A stretch of 34,739 bases of DNA from Nitratireductor indicus C115. Lineage in GTDB: Bacteria; Pseudomonadota; Alphaproteobacteria; Rhizobiales; Rhizobiaceae. A model generated the notes under the pieces. The model had not been told where the DNA came from, made no database searches, and saw only the letters and a list, made by a program, of their open reading frames with translations. Position 1 is the stretch's first letter, and every line of letters starts with the position of its first letter. Below are positions 1 to 6,893 of the stretch, piece by piece. The position numbers were made by a program, and so were the translations under genes. The stretch is taken from contig NZ_AMSI01000022.1 of NCBI RefSeq assembly GCF_000300515.1, forward strand, positions 1 to 34,739, given 5' to 3'.

Positions 1-402
1 CCAGAAATGAGCTCTCCGAAGACCAATCCTCTGCCTCTTTGGACGGCAAACTTGGTATCCGTCTCGGCGAACTGATCGAAAAGCAGGTTCACGGGCTTCC
101 GGGCCATTTCCGGCAGCCGATCCAGGTGCTCCTCCAATCGATCGACGTTCTGTACGCCCTTCGTCGCTATGATACCGAACTCCGTCATGTGGGCTCGGAT
201 GGTGTTGCCGATCTGCGCGCGTTGGCGAACCAGAAAGTTTCACGTGCGGTGAAGAACCAGAACCGATGAGAAGGCTTCGCTCTTGATGGCGACAAACCGC
301 ATCGAGGGACGCGTTACGGCTATCACAGATGGCGGCCGCATCCGCGGCGTTTGTCTTCCGGCGCTTCATGTAAGGCTTCACATAGGACGGTGGCATCAGC
401 CG
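1..402 (-). pseudogene. IS110-family transposase remnant (broken)
   Basis: Reading the minus strand from 402 towards 1 gives IS110-type transposase sequence: RLMPPSYVKPYMKRRKTNAA, then ADAAAIC, RPSMRFVAIKSEAF, SSVLVLHRT and AQIGNTIRAHMTEFGI, continuing to the window edge. Two lesions are visible. One extra base near 321-323 shifts the frame between AAIC and RPSMRF (removing it restores ICEAVTRPSMRF). A TGA at 240-242 stands where an Arg codon fits the family. The N-terminal DEDD part is absent; the gene continues to the left of the window. The next few codons upstream lie beyond the inserted IS3-like element, at 1914-1938. The gene cannot be functional. Confidence 0.8.
393..402. repeat. 10-bp direct repeat (target duplication), left copy
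   Basis: GCATCAGCCG sits directly before the left end of the IS3-like element and is repeated at 1914-1923 directly after its right end. Removing the element plus one copy restores a continuous IS110 reading (GHDVRLMPPSYV), so this is a genuine target-site duplication. Confidence 0.85.
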
Positions 403-487
403 TGTCCGCCGTCAGCCCCTATGTCCCAGAATTGGGTTTGAGATTTAAGGAGAGTTCTGGTCTCGTCTGAAGGACGAAAGACCCAGA

Positions 488-862
488 ATGACGACGAAAA
501 CCACGAAGACGAAGAAGCCCACCGCGCAGGTGGTCAAGGATATCCGCCGAGCGACCCGGCGGCATTTTTCTGCCGAGGACAAGATCCGGATTGTGCTCGA
601 TGGACTGCGCGGGGAGGACAGCATTGCCGAGCTGTGCCGCCGCGAGGGCATTGCCCAGAGCCTTTATTACACCTGGTCCAAGGAGTTCATGGAGGCCGGC
701 AAGCGTCGCCTGGCCGGTGATACAGCGCGTGCGGCGACCAGTGACGAGGTCAAAGACCTGCGTCGAGAGGCGAGCGCTCTGAAAGAATGCGTGGCCGACC
801 TGACCCTGGAAAACCGCCTGCTCAAAAAAAGCATGCTGGGGGATGGGGAAGACCAGGAATGA
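488..862 (+). CDS. IS3-like transposase OrfA (HTH)
   Basis: A 124-residue protein. A basic N-terminus is followed by a transposase_8-type helix-turn-helix (about residues 25-65: HFSAEDKIRIVLDGL, then SIAELCRREGIAQSLYYTW). A C-terminal leucine-rich helix (about 85-115, ALKECVADLTLENRLLKKS) is typical of the OrfA multimerisation zipper. Its stop overlaps the start of OrfB as ATGA (859-862). A run of seven A residues followed by G (824-831) lies just before the end and would allow -1 slippage to make the OrfAB fusion. OrfA of this family binds the terminal repeats and helps the fusion protein. Confidence 0.85.
   Translation: MTTKTTKTKKPTAQVVKDIRRATRRHFSAEDKIRIVLDGLRGEDSIAELCRREGIAQSLYYTWSKEFMEAGKRRLAGDTARAATSDEVKDLRREASALKECVADLTLENRLLKKSMLGDGEDQE
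824..831 (+). promoter_or_regulatory. Candidate -1 ribosomal frameshift site (A7G)
   Basis: A7G lies in the last codons of OrfA. The zero-frame reading is CTC AAA AAA AGC. A -1 slip gives AAA AAG and enters the OrfB frame, which is open at this point and runs on through the OrfB ATG at 859. The preceding C makes it a weaker match than the classic A-AAA-AAG heptamer. Confidence 0.55.
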
Positions 863-1839
863 GATATCCCGCTTCCGAAAAGCTCGAGATCATCCGGTTG
901 GTCGAACAATCGCACCTGCCCACCAGGCAGACGCTGGACCGGCTGGGCATTCCTCGCCGGACCTTCTATCGCTGGTATGATCGCTTTTCCAATGGCGGCC
1001 CCGAGGCACTGGAAGATCGATCCTCTGCGCCCAGCCGGGTGTGGAACCGTATCCCATCCGATATCCATGACCAGATTATCGAGATGGCGCTGGAACACTC
1101 CGAGCTGAGCCCGCGCGAACTGGCGGTGCGCTTCACCGATGAAAAGAGCTACTTCATCTCGGAAGCCAGCGTTTACCGGCTTCTCAAGGCCCATGATCTG
1201 ATCACCAGCCCCGCCCATGTGGTGATCAAGGCGGCCAATGAGTTCCACACCAGGACCAGTCGTCCCAACCAGATGTGGCAGACCGATTTTACTTACTTCA
1301 AGATCATCGGCTGGGGCTGGATGTACCTGTCCACGGTTCTGGACGATTACTCCCGCTACATCATCGCCTGGAAACTGTGCTCGACCATGCGGGCCCAGGA
1401 CGTCACCGACACGCTGGACATGGCATTGGCCGCTTCAGGCTGCGATCAGGCCCATGTGCTGCATCGTCCGCGCCTGCTGAGCGACAATGGGCCCAGTTAC
1501 ATCGCTCAGGATCTGGCGGATTACATCCATGCCAATGGCATGGACCATGTTCGCGGCGCCCCCATGCATCCCCAGACACAGGGCAAGATCGAGCGATGGC
1601 ATCAGACGCTCAAGAACCGCATCCTGCTCGAAAATTACTTCCTGCCCGGTGATCTCGAAAGCCAGATCGAGGCCTTCGTCGAGCACTACAACCATCGGCG
1701 CTATCACGAAAGCCTCAACAATGTGACACCAGCCGACGCCTACTTCGGAAGGGCCGCGGCCATCATCAAACACCGAGAAAGGATCAAACGCAAAACCATC
1801 CAACATCGGCGCTTGCTGCACCGCAGCATCGCCGCTTAA
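859..1839 (+). CDS. IS3-like transposase OrfB (DDE integrase core)
   Basis: 326 residues from the ATG overlapping the OrfA stop; made alone by reinitiation or as an OrfAB fusion by -1 frameshifting. An N-terminal second HTH (EKLEIIRLVEQSHLPTRQTL, then IPRRTFYRWYDRF) precedes an rve-type DDE core. First Asp is in QMWQTDFTYF; second Asp in LLSDNGPSY; the Glu in QGKIERWHQTLK. The end carries the family pattern YNHRRYHESLNNVTPADAYFG. It catalyses strand transfer of the element. Nothing looks truncated: the three acidic residues and the C-terminal YHE segment are all present. Confidence 0.9.
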   Translation: MRYPASEKLEIIRLVEQSHLPTRQTLDRLGIPRRTFYRWYDRFSNGGPEALEDRSSAPSRVWNRIPSDIHDQIIEMALEHSELSPRELAVRFTDEKSYFISEASVYRLLKAHDLITSPAHVVIKAANEFHTRTSRPNQMWQTDFTYFKIIGWGWMYLSTVLDDYSRYIIAWKLCSTMRAQDVTDTLDMALAASGCDQAHVLHRPRLLSDNGPSYIAQDLADYIHANGMDHVRGAPMHPQTQGKIERWHQTLKNRILLENYFLPGDLESQIEAFVEHYNHRRYHESLNNVTPADAYFGRAAAIIKHRERIKRKTIQHRRLLHRSIAA

Positions 1840-1913
1840 CATCAATGCAACGACGAGCCAAACTCTCCGCTAATCCCGACACCAATCTGGGCCAAAGCAT
1901 CTGACGACGGACA

Positions 1914-1923
1914 GCATCAGCCG
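1914..1923. repeat. 10-bp direct repeat (target duplication), right copy
   Basis: Second copy of GCATCAGCCG, directly after the right inverted repeat of the IS3-like element. On the minus strand it resumes the IS110 reading frame (DVRLM). Confidence 0.85.
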
Positions 1924-1938
1924 GACATCATGCCCTAT
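1914..1938 (-). pseudogene. Short continuation of the IS110 transposase remnant
   Basis: Minus strand reads AIGHDVRLM, the codons directly upstream of LMPPSYVKPY at 402 once the IS3-like element is removed. The IS110 similarity fades into the 3' end of lspA, so the original IS110 5' end is lost and the last residues of lspA may have been replaced at this junction. Confidence 0.6.
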
Positions 1939-2401
1939 CGCCTGAAGCTTGCGCCTTTCCGAAAATGACGCTCTCGGCGAGAAGGAGCCCTGCGCCGCAC
2001 ACGATGCCGACATCTGCCATGTTAAAAGCTGGCCAGTGCCATTCACCAAGGTAGAGGTCCAGAAAGTCCGTTACTCCGCCAAGGCGCAGTCGGTCGACTA
2101 TGTTTCCAATCGCTCCGCCCGCGATTAAACCCAAGGCAAGCACGACTATGCGCGACGTCGCTTGCGACATCCAGATCAGGAGCATAACGAGCACAGCCGA
2201 AGCGAGGGCGACCAACAACCATTGCGACATGCCGCCAAGAAGCCCAAAGCTCACACCCGTATTTCGTCCCAGGATGATGTTGAAAAAGTCGGTGACCGGA
2301 ATGACGCGCGGCGGGACCATAACATGGTTCACGATCCACCATTTCGTAGCTTGGTCGACGACAAACCACGAAATCGCTGCAAGAAGGCCAAGACGGATCA
2401 T
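1928..2401 (-). CDS. lspA: Signal peptidase II (prolipoprotein signal peptidase)
   Basis: 157 residues, normal length for LspA, the inner-membrane aspartyl protease that removes lipoprotein signal peptides after diacylglyceryl transfer. Four hydrophobic segments are visible (about 3-25, 58-78, 84-102, 128-148). The two family boxes with the catalytic Asp pair are present: GGVTDFLDLYLG (Asp112) and FNMADVGI (Asp130), together with GNIVDRL. An accessory lspA beside metal genes is common on metal-resistance islands; it lies 100 bp downstream of an HMA protein on the same strand and is probably co-transcribed from the MerR-type promoter at 2756-2786. AAGGAG is 13 bases before the ATG, rather far. 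The last codons run into IS110 remnant sequence. Confidence 0.9.
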   Translation of the reverse strand: MIRLGLLAAISWFVVDQATKWWIVNHVMVPPRVIPVTDFFNIILGRNTGVSFGLLGGMSQWLLVALASAVLVMLLIWMSQATSRIVVLALGLIAGGAIGNIVDRLRLGGVTDFLDLYLGEWHWPAFNMADVGIVCGAGLLLAESVIFGKAQASGDRA

Positions 2402-2500
2402 ACCTAAATCGTTTCTCCTTCGGCTGAGTTCGCGAATGATGCGTGGCCTCCTTGATATTGGGGGCGCTTTCCATGCGGCTGCTCACAAGTTCAAGCGTGC

Positions 2501-2707
2501 TCATCGCGATACGTTGTAGCCCAAGCTCTCCACCGCCTTGAAGACAGCGTCCTGCGATGTCTTCGAGGGATTGAGCTTGACAAGCGCACTATTGTCGATG
2601 AGCGAAACCTTGGCAGCCTCAACGCTAGGCAGTGCGCGCACTGCTGACTCGATCTTGTCGACACAGCGTGCGCAATCCATGCCCTCAATCTTGAATTCAA
2701 TGATCAT
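2501..2707 (-). CDS. Heavy-metal-associated (HMA) domain protein, CopZ/MerP-like
   Basis: 68 residues making up a single ferredoxin-like HMA domain. The metal-binding motif GMDCARC supplies Cys12 and Cys15 near the N-terminus, and SLGYNVSR at the end fits the family. No signal peptide, so a cytoplasmic soft-metal (Cu, Zn, Cd, Pb or Hg) chaperone or sensor is likely. The ATG at 2707 is chosen because GGGAG stands 5 bases before it; a GTG at 2725 would add six residues. There is no P-type ATPase next door to receive the metal; the nearest exporter is the CDF gene at 20134. It is the first gene behind a MerR-type promoter and probably forms an operon with lspA. Confidence 0.88.
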   Translation of the reverse strand: MIIEFKIEGMDCARCVDKIESAVRALPSVEAAKVSLIDNSALVKLNPSKTSQDAVFKAVESLGYNVSR

Positions 2708-2755
2708 TGATACTCCCGCTGTCACTGATATTTCCTCTGTATGAGGATGGTGACC

Positions 2756-2786
2756 AAGCTGGCATCTCTGGTAGCTAGAGGGTCAA
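2756..2786 (-). promoter_or_regulatory. MerR-type promoter of HMA-lspA
   Basis: On the minus strand: -35 TTGACC (2786-2781), a 19-bp spacer (2780-2762) and a weak -10 CAGCTT (2761-2756). The spacer holds the dyad CTCT-N7-AGAG (CTCTAGCTACCAGAG), placed as in ZntR/CadR/PbrR promoters. It shares TTGACCCTCTAGC with the promoters at 19279-19309 and 19330-19360 and nearly so with 8081-8111. Confidence 0.7.
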
Positions 2787-2910
2787 TAGCCATACCTCAG
2801 ATTTTCTGCCTGACTTGACGCCTCTGGAGAATTGGCGTTTTCAAGCTTGCTCGTCTTTCCGTGCCTTCGGGCGATATGCGGGTGTAATCTAGACGGTCAG
2901 GAACGTCCTC

Positions 2911-3408
2911 ATGCTCTCTCTGCGGCTTCGATCTCAGTTGGCCGGTATTGCTATCGTCCTTGTGGCGGAAGGCGCGGCGATAGCCATGCCCACCGGCGTC
3001 TTCTTGCTCCATCCCGGCAACACGGCCCCCAGCGGAGCCGATTGTCGCAGTCTATCGGCCCGCGTGCGACCCTCCGTCGAAAAGGCAGAAGCATGGTACT
3101 GGGGACGCGCGCCTTTCGGCTCGGAGATGGAGTTCTACCTGTTCCTTAGTAAAACCAGGATGGAAACGACATTTTCGGCCGAAGGCGACTACGACACCGG
3201 AGAGCTTCGCAATCTGCAAACGAGAGGCGACAAGACGACGTTTGAGCTGGTGCCCGACGATCATCCGGCCCAAGTCGTAAGCGGATGGATCGAGCAGAGC
3301 CGCGACGGCTCAGTGCTTTCCGTTACGCTACATGACGTTCCCACGATCGCCGCCGAAATGGACCGCACTACCTATTACTGCAGCTTCGATGCGGGCACGC
3401 AAATCTGA
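2911..3408 (+). CDS. Unknown exported protein
   Basis: 165 residues, not recognised. The N-terminus (RLRSQLAGIAIVLVAEGAAI) has a basic start and hydrophobic core like a signal peptide or N-terminal anchor, so a periplasmic location is likely. Two cysteines (in SGADCRSLS and in TYYCSFDA near the C-terminus) could form a disulfide. The middle part is rich in beta-prone, acidic sequence without a motif I can name. AGGA lies 8 bases before the ATG. It converges on the MerR gene (stop codons 3 bases apart), so the two are not co-transcribed. Its position among metal and envelope genes suggests but does not show a related role. Confidence 0.6.
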   Translation: MLSLRLRSQLAGIAIVLVAEGAAIAMPTGVFLLHPGNTAPSGADCRSLSARVRPSVEKAEAWYWGRAPFGSEMEFYLFLSKTRMETTFSAEGDYDTGELRNLQTRGDKTTFELVPDDHPAQVVSGWIEQSRDGSVLSVTLHDVPTIAAEMDRTTYYCSFDAGTQI

Positions 3409-3411
3409 CCG

Positions 3412-3825
3412 TCAGTGTTCGGTCATGCAGAGATCGTGATTGGCGAGCGATCTGATGACGTAGCAATCCTTCATATGGCCGTCGTGACAGGTGCCGACCA
3501 TCCGGGTGAGTTCGCGCTCGAGCTGCTGAAGTCGGCCGATCTTGTCACGAACCATCTTCAGCTGGCGTGCGGCAATCTGGTCGGCATCCTTGCACGGGCG
3601 TTCCGGATGAGCGCTAAGATCGAGGAGTTCGCGGATAGCCTCAATAGTAAAGCCGAGGTCGCGCGCATGCTTGATGAACGCCAGGCGCTCCCGGTCCGAC
3701 GTTTCGAACCGGCGCTGGTTGCCCTCCGTCCGGTCTGCGGGTTTCATCAAGCCCATTTCCTCGTAGTACCGTATAGTCGGCACCTTTACCCCGGTCTGCT
3801 TCGACAGCTCTCCGATCGTCAGCAA
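3412..3825 (-). CDS. MerR-family regulator, ZntR/CadR-like
   Basis: 137 residues from a TTG start that has AAGGAG 8 bases upstream and gives the normal family N-terminus MLTIGELSKQTGVK; upstream ATG codons (3870, 3894) would add an atypical leader. The winged HTH is clear (TIGELSKQTGVKVPTIRYYEEMGL and NQRRFETSDRERLAFIKHARDLGF), followed by a long dimerisation helix and a metal loop. Cys78 (ERPCKD), Cys113 (GTCHDGH), Cys121 (KDCYVI) and Cys133 (HDLC) match the spacing of ZntR-like Zn/Cd/Pb sensors; Cys113-x7-Cys121 plus several His would suit a borderline metal. Such proteins twist promoters with 19-20 bp spacers, of which this window has four. It is divergent from the PCuAC-like gene. Confidence 0.88.
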   Translation of the reverse strand: MLTIGELSKQTGVKVPTIRYYEEMGLMKPADRTEGNQRRFETSDRERLAFIKHARDLGFTIEAIRELLDLSAHPERPCKDADQIAARQLKMVRDKIGRLQQLERELTRMVGTCHDGHMKDCYVIRSLANHDLCMTEH

Positions 3826-3980
3826 AGCTAACACTCCTTGCTCCAAGTTTCTCTCTCCCTCCAGAGACATGCTATCCCTATCTTCCTGCAACACGACAAA
3901 TGGTCCTCCCAGTTGAACAATTTGTGATCACTTTCACTCAACCCGCACCTGTATCGTGAACGTCATTCGGACAGAGACTC

Positions 3981-4490
3981 ATGAAGCCAAAATTACATCT
4001 TCTCCTCTTGGCCGTGGTCGCGGTGCCCAGCATCACCGTTGAAGGCAGCGCACGGGAAATCCTGGTCTCGCACGAGAATTCGGTGAAAATGCTCCAGATC
4101 GAGCATGCCGAGGTGCTCATCTCTTCTTCAAATACGTCGTTGCGGACGATGTATCTGACAATATGGAACGGGACGACCTCCTCAGAAAACCTGATCGGTG
4201 TTGAAAGCGACAGCTTTACCGGCGTCACGGTCTTCAGAAATACCTTCGGCCGTCGTGAGCGAATGAATAACGTCCTGACGATTCCTGCCCATGCCGAGCT
4301 CAAGATGGTGGAACCGGGAGTTCATCTGGCGCTTGACGGATTTGTCGCCAATCCGCTTCAGCCGAACACCATGCCGCTCACATTACGGTTCGAACGCAGC
4401 GGCTCCATCACGGTAAACGCAAAAATTGTGCAGGACAGGAGCGAGCTGACCCACCACCGTCATGGCGAACAAGATACTCCATCCGAGTGA
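3981..4490 (+). CDS. Degenerate PCuAC-like copper chaperone
   Basis: 169 residues with a signal peptide (KPKLHLLLLAVVAVPSITVEG) and one PCu(A)C (DUF461) domain: TMYLTIWNGTTSSENLIGVE, then FTGVTVFRNTF, then IPAHAELKMVEPGVHLAL and ANPLQPNTMPLTLRFERSG. PCuAC proteins carry Cu(I) in the periplasm to cytochrome oxidases using a His/Met set. Here the first histidine (normally in a VELHET-like strand) is replaced (VTVFRNT), while the Met-rich turn and the VEPGVHL histidine are kept; a His-containing tail (LTHHRHGEQD) might compensate. Copper binding is therefore uncertain. It is divergent from the MerR gene with 155 bp between them; no CTCTAG box was found there. Confidence 0.75.
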   Translation: MKPKLHLLLLAVVAVPSITVEGSAREILVSHENSVKMLQIEHAEVLISSSNTSLRTMYLTIWNGTTSSENLIGVESDSFTGVTVFRNTFGRRERMNNVLTIPAHAELKMVEPGVHLALDGFVANPLQPNTMPLTLRFERSGSITVNAKIVQDRSELTHHRHGEQDTPSE

Positions 4491-4641
4491 CACTCGATGA
4501 CCGAAGCCGGTCGGTAAACACAAGACTAAATAACACAGGCAGATTTTCGAGGTATTTGAATTTAATTTATCATATTGATTTTATTTGATTTTTCCCAGTG
4601 CTGCGTAGATTCTCTCCATCAACAGTCGGGGAGACAGGACA

Positions 4642-5292
4642 ATGAGGACTATCTGGGGCACGGCAATTGCCTTTCTCATGCTTTGCTCGGCAGCGGTGGC
4701 AAGTGCGGCGCATTACAACCCAACACAAGCCGATCGTCCCAACATGCGGACGTTCGGGACGACCTCAATGCCGTATGGCTATTATGATTATTGTCAGCGT
4801 TACAAGGATCGATGCGCGCGCCGGGCGGGAGGGACGATGGTCGAACTCACACGCTCCGCATGGAGCAACATCGTCCGCATCAATGCTGAAGTGAATAGCA
4901 TTCCAGCCTTGACAGATATGGAAATCTACGGCGTTGAGGAGTTCTGGGAATACCCGACGAGCGCAGCAGATTGCGAAGATTACGCACTTCTCAAACGCCA
5001 GCGTCTAAACGAAATCGGCTATCCGCTGGGCGCACTGCTGCTCACCACCGCACGAGATGCCAAAGGCGGCGGCCATGCGGTACTCACGGTCGTGACATCT
5101 CTGGGTGACTTCATCCTCGACAATCTCGAACAGAAAGTACTGCTTTGGAGCGATGCGAAGATTTACTTCCTGAAGCGTCAGTCCCAGCGGAACCTCAACC
5201 AGTGGGTAAGCCTACGCACCGACGAAGAATTTCTTATATCTTCCGGTAACAACCATGCGCCTTCAACCGCTGCCACGAGCGTGAACAGGTAA
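4642..5292 (+). CDS. BTLCP transglutaminase-like cysteine peptidase (LapG-like)
   Basis: 216 residues with a cleavable signal peptide (IAFLMLCSAAVASAA). The catalytic triad of peptidase family C93 is readable: Cys111 in SAADCEDYALLKRQRL, His145 in GGGHAVLTVV and Asp160 in DFILDNLEQKVLLW. This family includes LapG, the periplasmic protease that releases surface adhesins under c-di-GMP control; a diguanylate cyclase lies at 27612, but no LapD-like receptor is in the window. Length is typical. GGGGAGACAGGACA precedes the ATG. The upstream 150 bases are AT-rich and probably hold the promoter. Substrate here is unknown; it could instead act on a cell-wall or lipoprotein target. Confidence 0.88.
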   Translation: MRTIWGTAIAFLMLCSAAVASAAHYNPTQADRPNMRTFGTTSMPYGYYDYCQRYKDRCARRAGGTMVELTRSAWSNIVRINAEVNSIPALTDMEIYGVEEFWEYPTSAADCEDYALLKRQRLNEIGYPLGALLLTTARDAKGGGHAVLTVVTSLGDFILDNLEQKVLLWSDAKIYFLKRQSQRNLNQWVSLRTDEEFLISSGNNHAPSTAATSVNR

Positions 5293-5423
5293 ACCGCGAA
5301 GCCTCCGTAGATCATCTCCATGGTGTTATGGCCGAGGCCCACACATACCAGCGCGAAAACCAGCGTCAGAACGGAGTAGGCGGCGGCACCCGCGGCGAAG
5401 AAGGAAAATATGAAAAGCGACAT
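5178..5423 (-). CDS. Small two-helix membrane protein (hypothetical)
   Basis: 81 residues, not recognised. Two hydrophobic stretches (FIFSFFAAGAAAYSVLTLVF and MIYGGFAVYLFTLVAAVEGAW) flank a short loop with GLGHN, and a basic tail (VRRLTHWLRFRW) would sit in the cytoplasm. The composition is convincingly that of a membrane protein rather than random antisense sequence. Its 3' end overlaps the 3' end of the BTLCP peptidase gene by 115 bases, head to head on opposite strands. No strong ribosome site is seen. It follows another small membrane ORF (5509-5688) on the same strand. Confidence 0.45.
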   Translation of the reverse strand: MSLFIFSFFAAGAAAYSVLTLVFALVCVGLGHNTMEMIYGGFAVYLFTLVAAVEGAWLLPEDIRNSSSVRRLTHWLRFRWD

Positions 5424-5508
5424 GAACTGGACCGCTGTCTCCCGAGACTGCGGTCCATTGTTTCACAGCAGAATGGAGCCGGCCATTCAAGGCCGTGTGA
5501 TACAGATG

Positions 5509-5688
5509 TTATTCTGGCGTCGATACCGCTGCGGGAAGGCGCGTCTCGGCCTGAATATGATACAGGCTGAAGCTGAACACCGCGGCAATGAAAAGGACGA
5601 GCCCCAGAAGCACGACCATGTTCATTTTTGATCGGCGGCGTGTGATTCGCAGCGTTTCTGCACTAGTCAGATGGTCCAATCTCTTCAC
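5509..5688 (-). CDS. Small single-helix membrane protein (hypothetical)
   Basis: 59 residues from a GTG start: MKRLDHLTSAETLRITRRR, then the hydrophobic helix MNMVVLLGLVLFIAAVFSF, then a short outer tail ending AVSTPE. A basic cytoplasmic N-terminus followed by one transmembrane segment is a typical small inner-membrane protein. An internal ATG at 5625 would give a 38-residue form. It lies 85 bases upstream of the two-helix ORF on the same strand, so the pair may be an operon filling the 5293-5880 gap. No clear Shine-Dalgarno site. Confidence 0.45.
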   Translation of the reverse strand: MKRLDHLTSAETLRITRRRSKMNMVVLLGLVLFIAAVFSFSLYHIQAETRLPAAVSTPE

Positions 5689-5880
5689 CGTTCTAAATTA
5701 TCTTCAGGCCCGCAAGCAGGGTTGCTCCCTTTAAACCCCAACTGACGCGAGCAACAGGAGGGTCGATGCGGTGATGTGTCGCTCGCGAATTCGTCAGACG
5801 CAACCGGCCGTTAACTATGCTAGCAACAGAATAAGGATGGTGTTCTCTGCCGCTCCGAGGCTCGGATCTGGTTCTGTTTC

Positions 5881-6888
5881 ATGTTCTACGCGTTAAAAGC
5901 AATGTCCGTCGGCCTTCTTGCCATTTCACTCAGCGGTTGCGTCTCGAGTGTGCTGGATGTCGACAACAAGGCTTCCCAGCCTATTCCGGCCTTGCTGGTC
6001 GCCGAGATGTCGAGAAAGTCGATGTCTCCCTCTTCGCCGATCCTTGTTCGCATTTTCAAACAGGAGAGCGAGCTGGAAATATGGAAGCAGGATCGCACCG
6101 GCAAATATGCTCTCCTGAAAACATACCCGATGTGCCGATGGTCCGGGAAACTCGGCCCGAAGACCCGTGAAGGCGACCGTCAGGCGCCGGAAGGCTTTTA
6201 CCACGTCAATGCGGGAATGCTGAACCCCACCTCCCAATATTACCTGTCTTTCAATCTCGGCTATCCGAACCGGCTTGAAGCGGCACTGGGGTATTCGGGC
6301 GACGCCCTGATGGTGCACGGCGCCTGCACCTCCTCGGGATGCTATGCGCTAACCGATGATGGGGTCGCCGAGATCTACGCCGTCGCGCGCGAGGCTTTGA
6401 AGGGCAGCCAACAGTCCTTTCAGGTTCAGGCTTTTCCCTTCCGCATGACGCCGCAAAATATGGCGAAGCATCGTGATGACCCCAACTTTGCGTTCTGGAC
6501 CGACCTGAAGCGCGGCTACGACAGCTTCGAGGTAACGCGTCGCCAGCCCAGGATTTCGCATTGCGGCGGTCGATATGTCGTGGACACAGAGTTTGAGGCC
6601 GGCGAGCCGCGCAATCCACTTGCTGCCTGTCCACCGGCCGTCAACCAGTCTCATCCGGCGATAGCCGATCGTACGCAAACCGATTTACGACAGGCAGACA
6701 TGCTGGTTTCGAGCGGGAGTGCGCTGTCAGCTCATTCTTACGTAGACGGTGGGATGCATCCGAGCTTTCGCAGGCTACTGAAACGGAATGGTCAGGATGC
6801 GCTTGCGAAGCGAACATCGCCGCGGTCTTCTGTGCCCGTCAGTCGGCCCGACGCAGCGCTCGCGGACCCGCATTCTCCGGACGAGTAA
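5881..6888 (+). CDS. YafK/DpaA-like L,D-transpeptidase-fold lipoprotein
   Basis: 335 residues. A lipobox (LLAISLSGC, Cys at about 20) marks a lipoprotein. The YkuD-fold domain covers about residues 50-215: ILVRIFKQESELEIWK, KTYPMCRWSGKLGPKTREGD and APEGFY, then the catalytic motif with His146 and Cys154 (MVHGACTSSGCYALTD). This motif is that of the YafK branch, whose characterised member DpaA cuts murein-lipoprotein links; classical L,D-transpeptidases have a longer His-Cys spacing. A 100-residue low-complexity C-terminal tail follows, without a recognised domain. It would anchor peptidoglycan editing at a membrane; LspA in this window is a plausible processing enzyme. The next ORF starts 5 bases after the stop. 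Confidence 0.85.
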   Translation: MFYALKAMSVGLLAISLSGCVSSVLDVDNKASQPIPALLVAEMSRKSMSPSSPILVRIFKQESELEIWKQDRTGKYALLKTYPMCRWSGKLGPKTREGDRQAPEGFYHVNAGMLNPTSQYYLSFNLGYPNRLEAALGYSGDALMVHGACTSSGCYALTDDGVAEIYAVAREALKGSQQSFQVQAFPFRMTPQNMAKHRDDPNFAFWTDLKRGYDSFEVTRRQPRISHCGGRYVVDTEFEAGEPRNPLAACPPAVNQSHPAIADRTQTDLRQADMLVSSGSALSAHSYVDGGMHPSFRRLLKRNGQDALAKRTSPRSSVPVSRPDAALADPHSPDE

Positions 6889-6893
6889 CGGAC

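Larger units (their letters stand above)
403..1913 (+). mobile_element. IS3-like insertion sequence, 1511 bp
   Basis: The element is bounded by imperfect terminal inverted repeats. The left end starts TGTCCGCCGTCAG at 403 and the right end is its mirror, CTGACGACGGACA, ending at 1913; similarity continues inwards (CCCAGA, GGAGAGTT, CTCGTC). It carries two overlapping ORFs in -1 relation, an OrfA with HTH and leucine-zipper features and a DDE OrfB. It inserted into an older IS110 transposase gene and left a 10-bp duplication. Ends, both ORFs and duplication are all intact, so the element looks recent and possibly active. The ORF layout fits IS3; the long duplication is more like IS481, so the subgroup is left open. 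Confidence 0.9.

Noticed and set aside
2810-2850. MerR-like promoter for the exported protein at 2911 (TTGACG with CTCTGGAG)
   Set aside because: The -35 is near consensus, but the following 19 bases lack the CTCTAGC dyad and the -10 would be TTCAAG; too weak.
3890-3960. A MerR box between the MerR gene and the PCuAC-like gene
   Set aside because: TTGAAC is present near 3919, but there is no CTCTAG and the 19-bp-spaced -10 (TCAACC) is poor. A GTGATCAC palindrome lies inside, without a known meaning.
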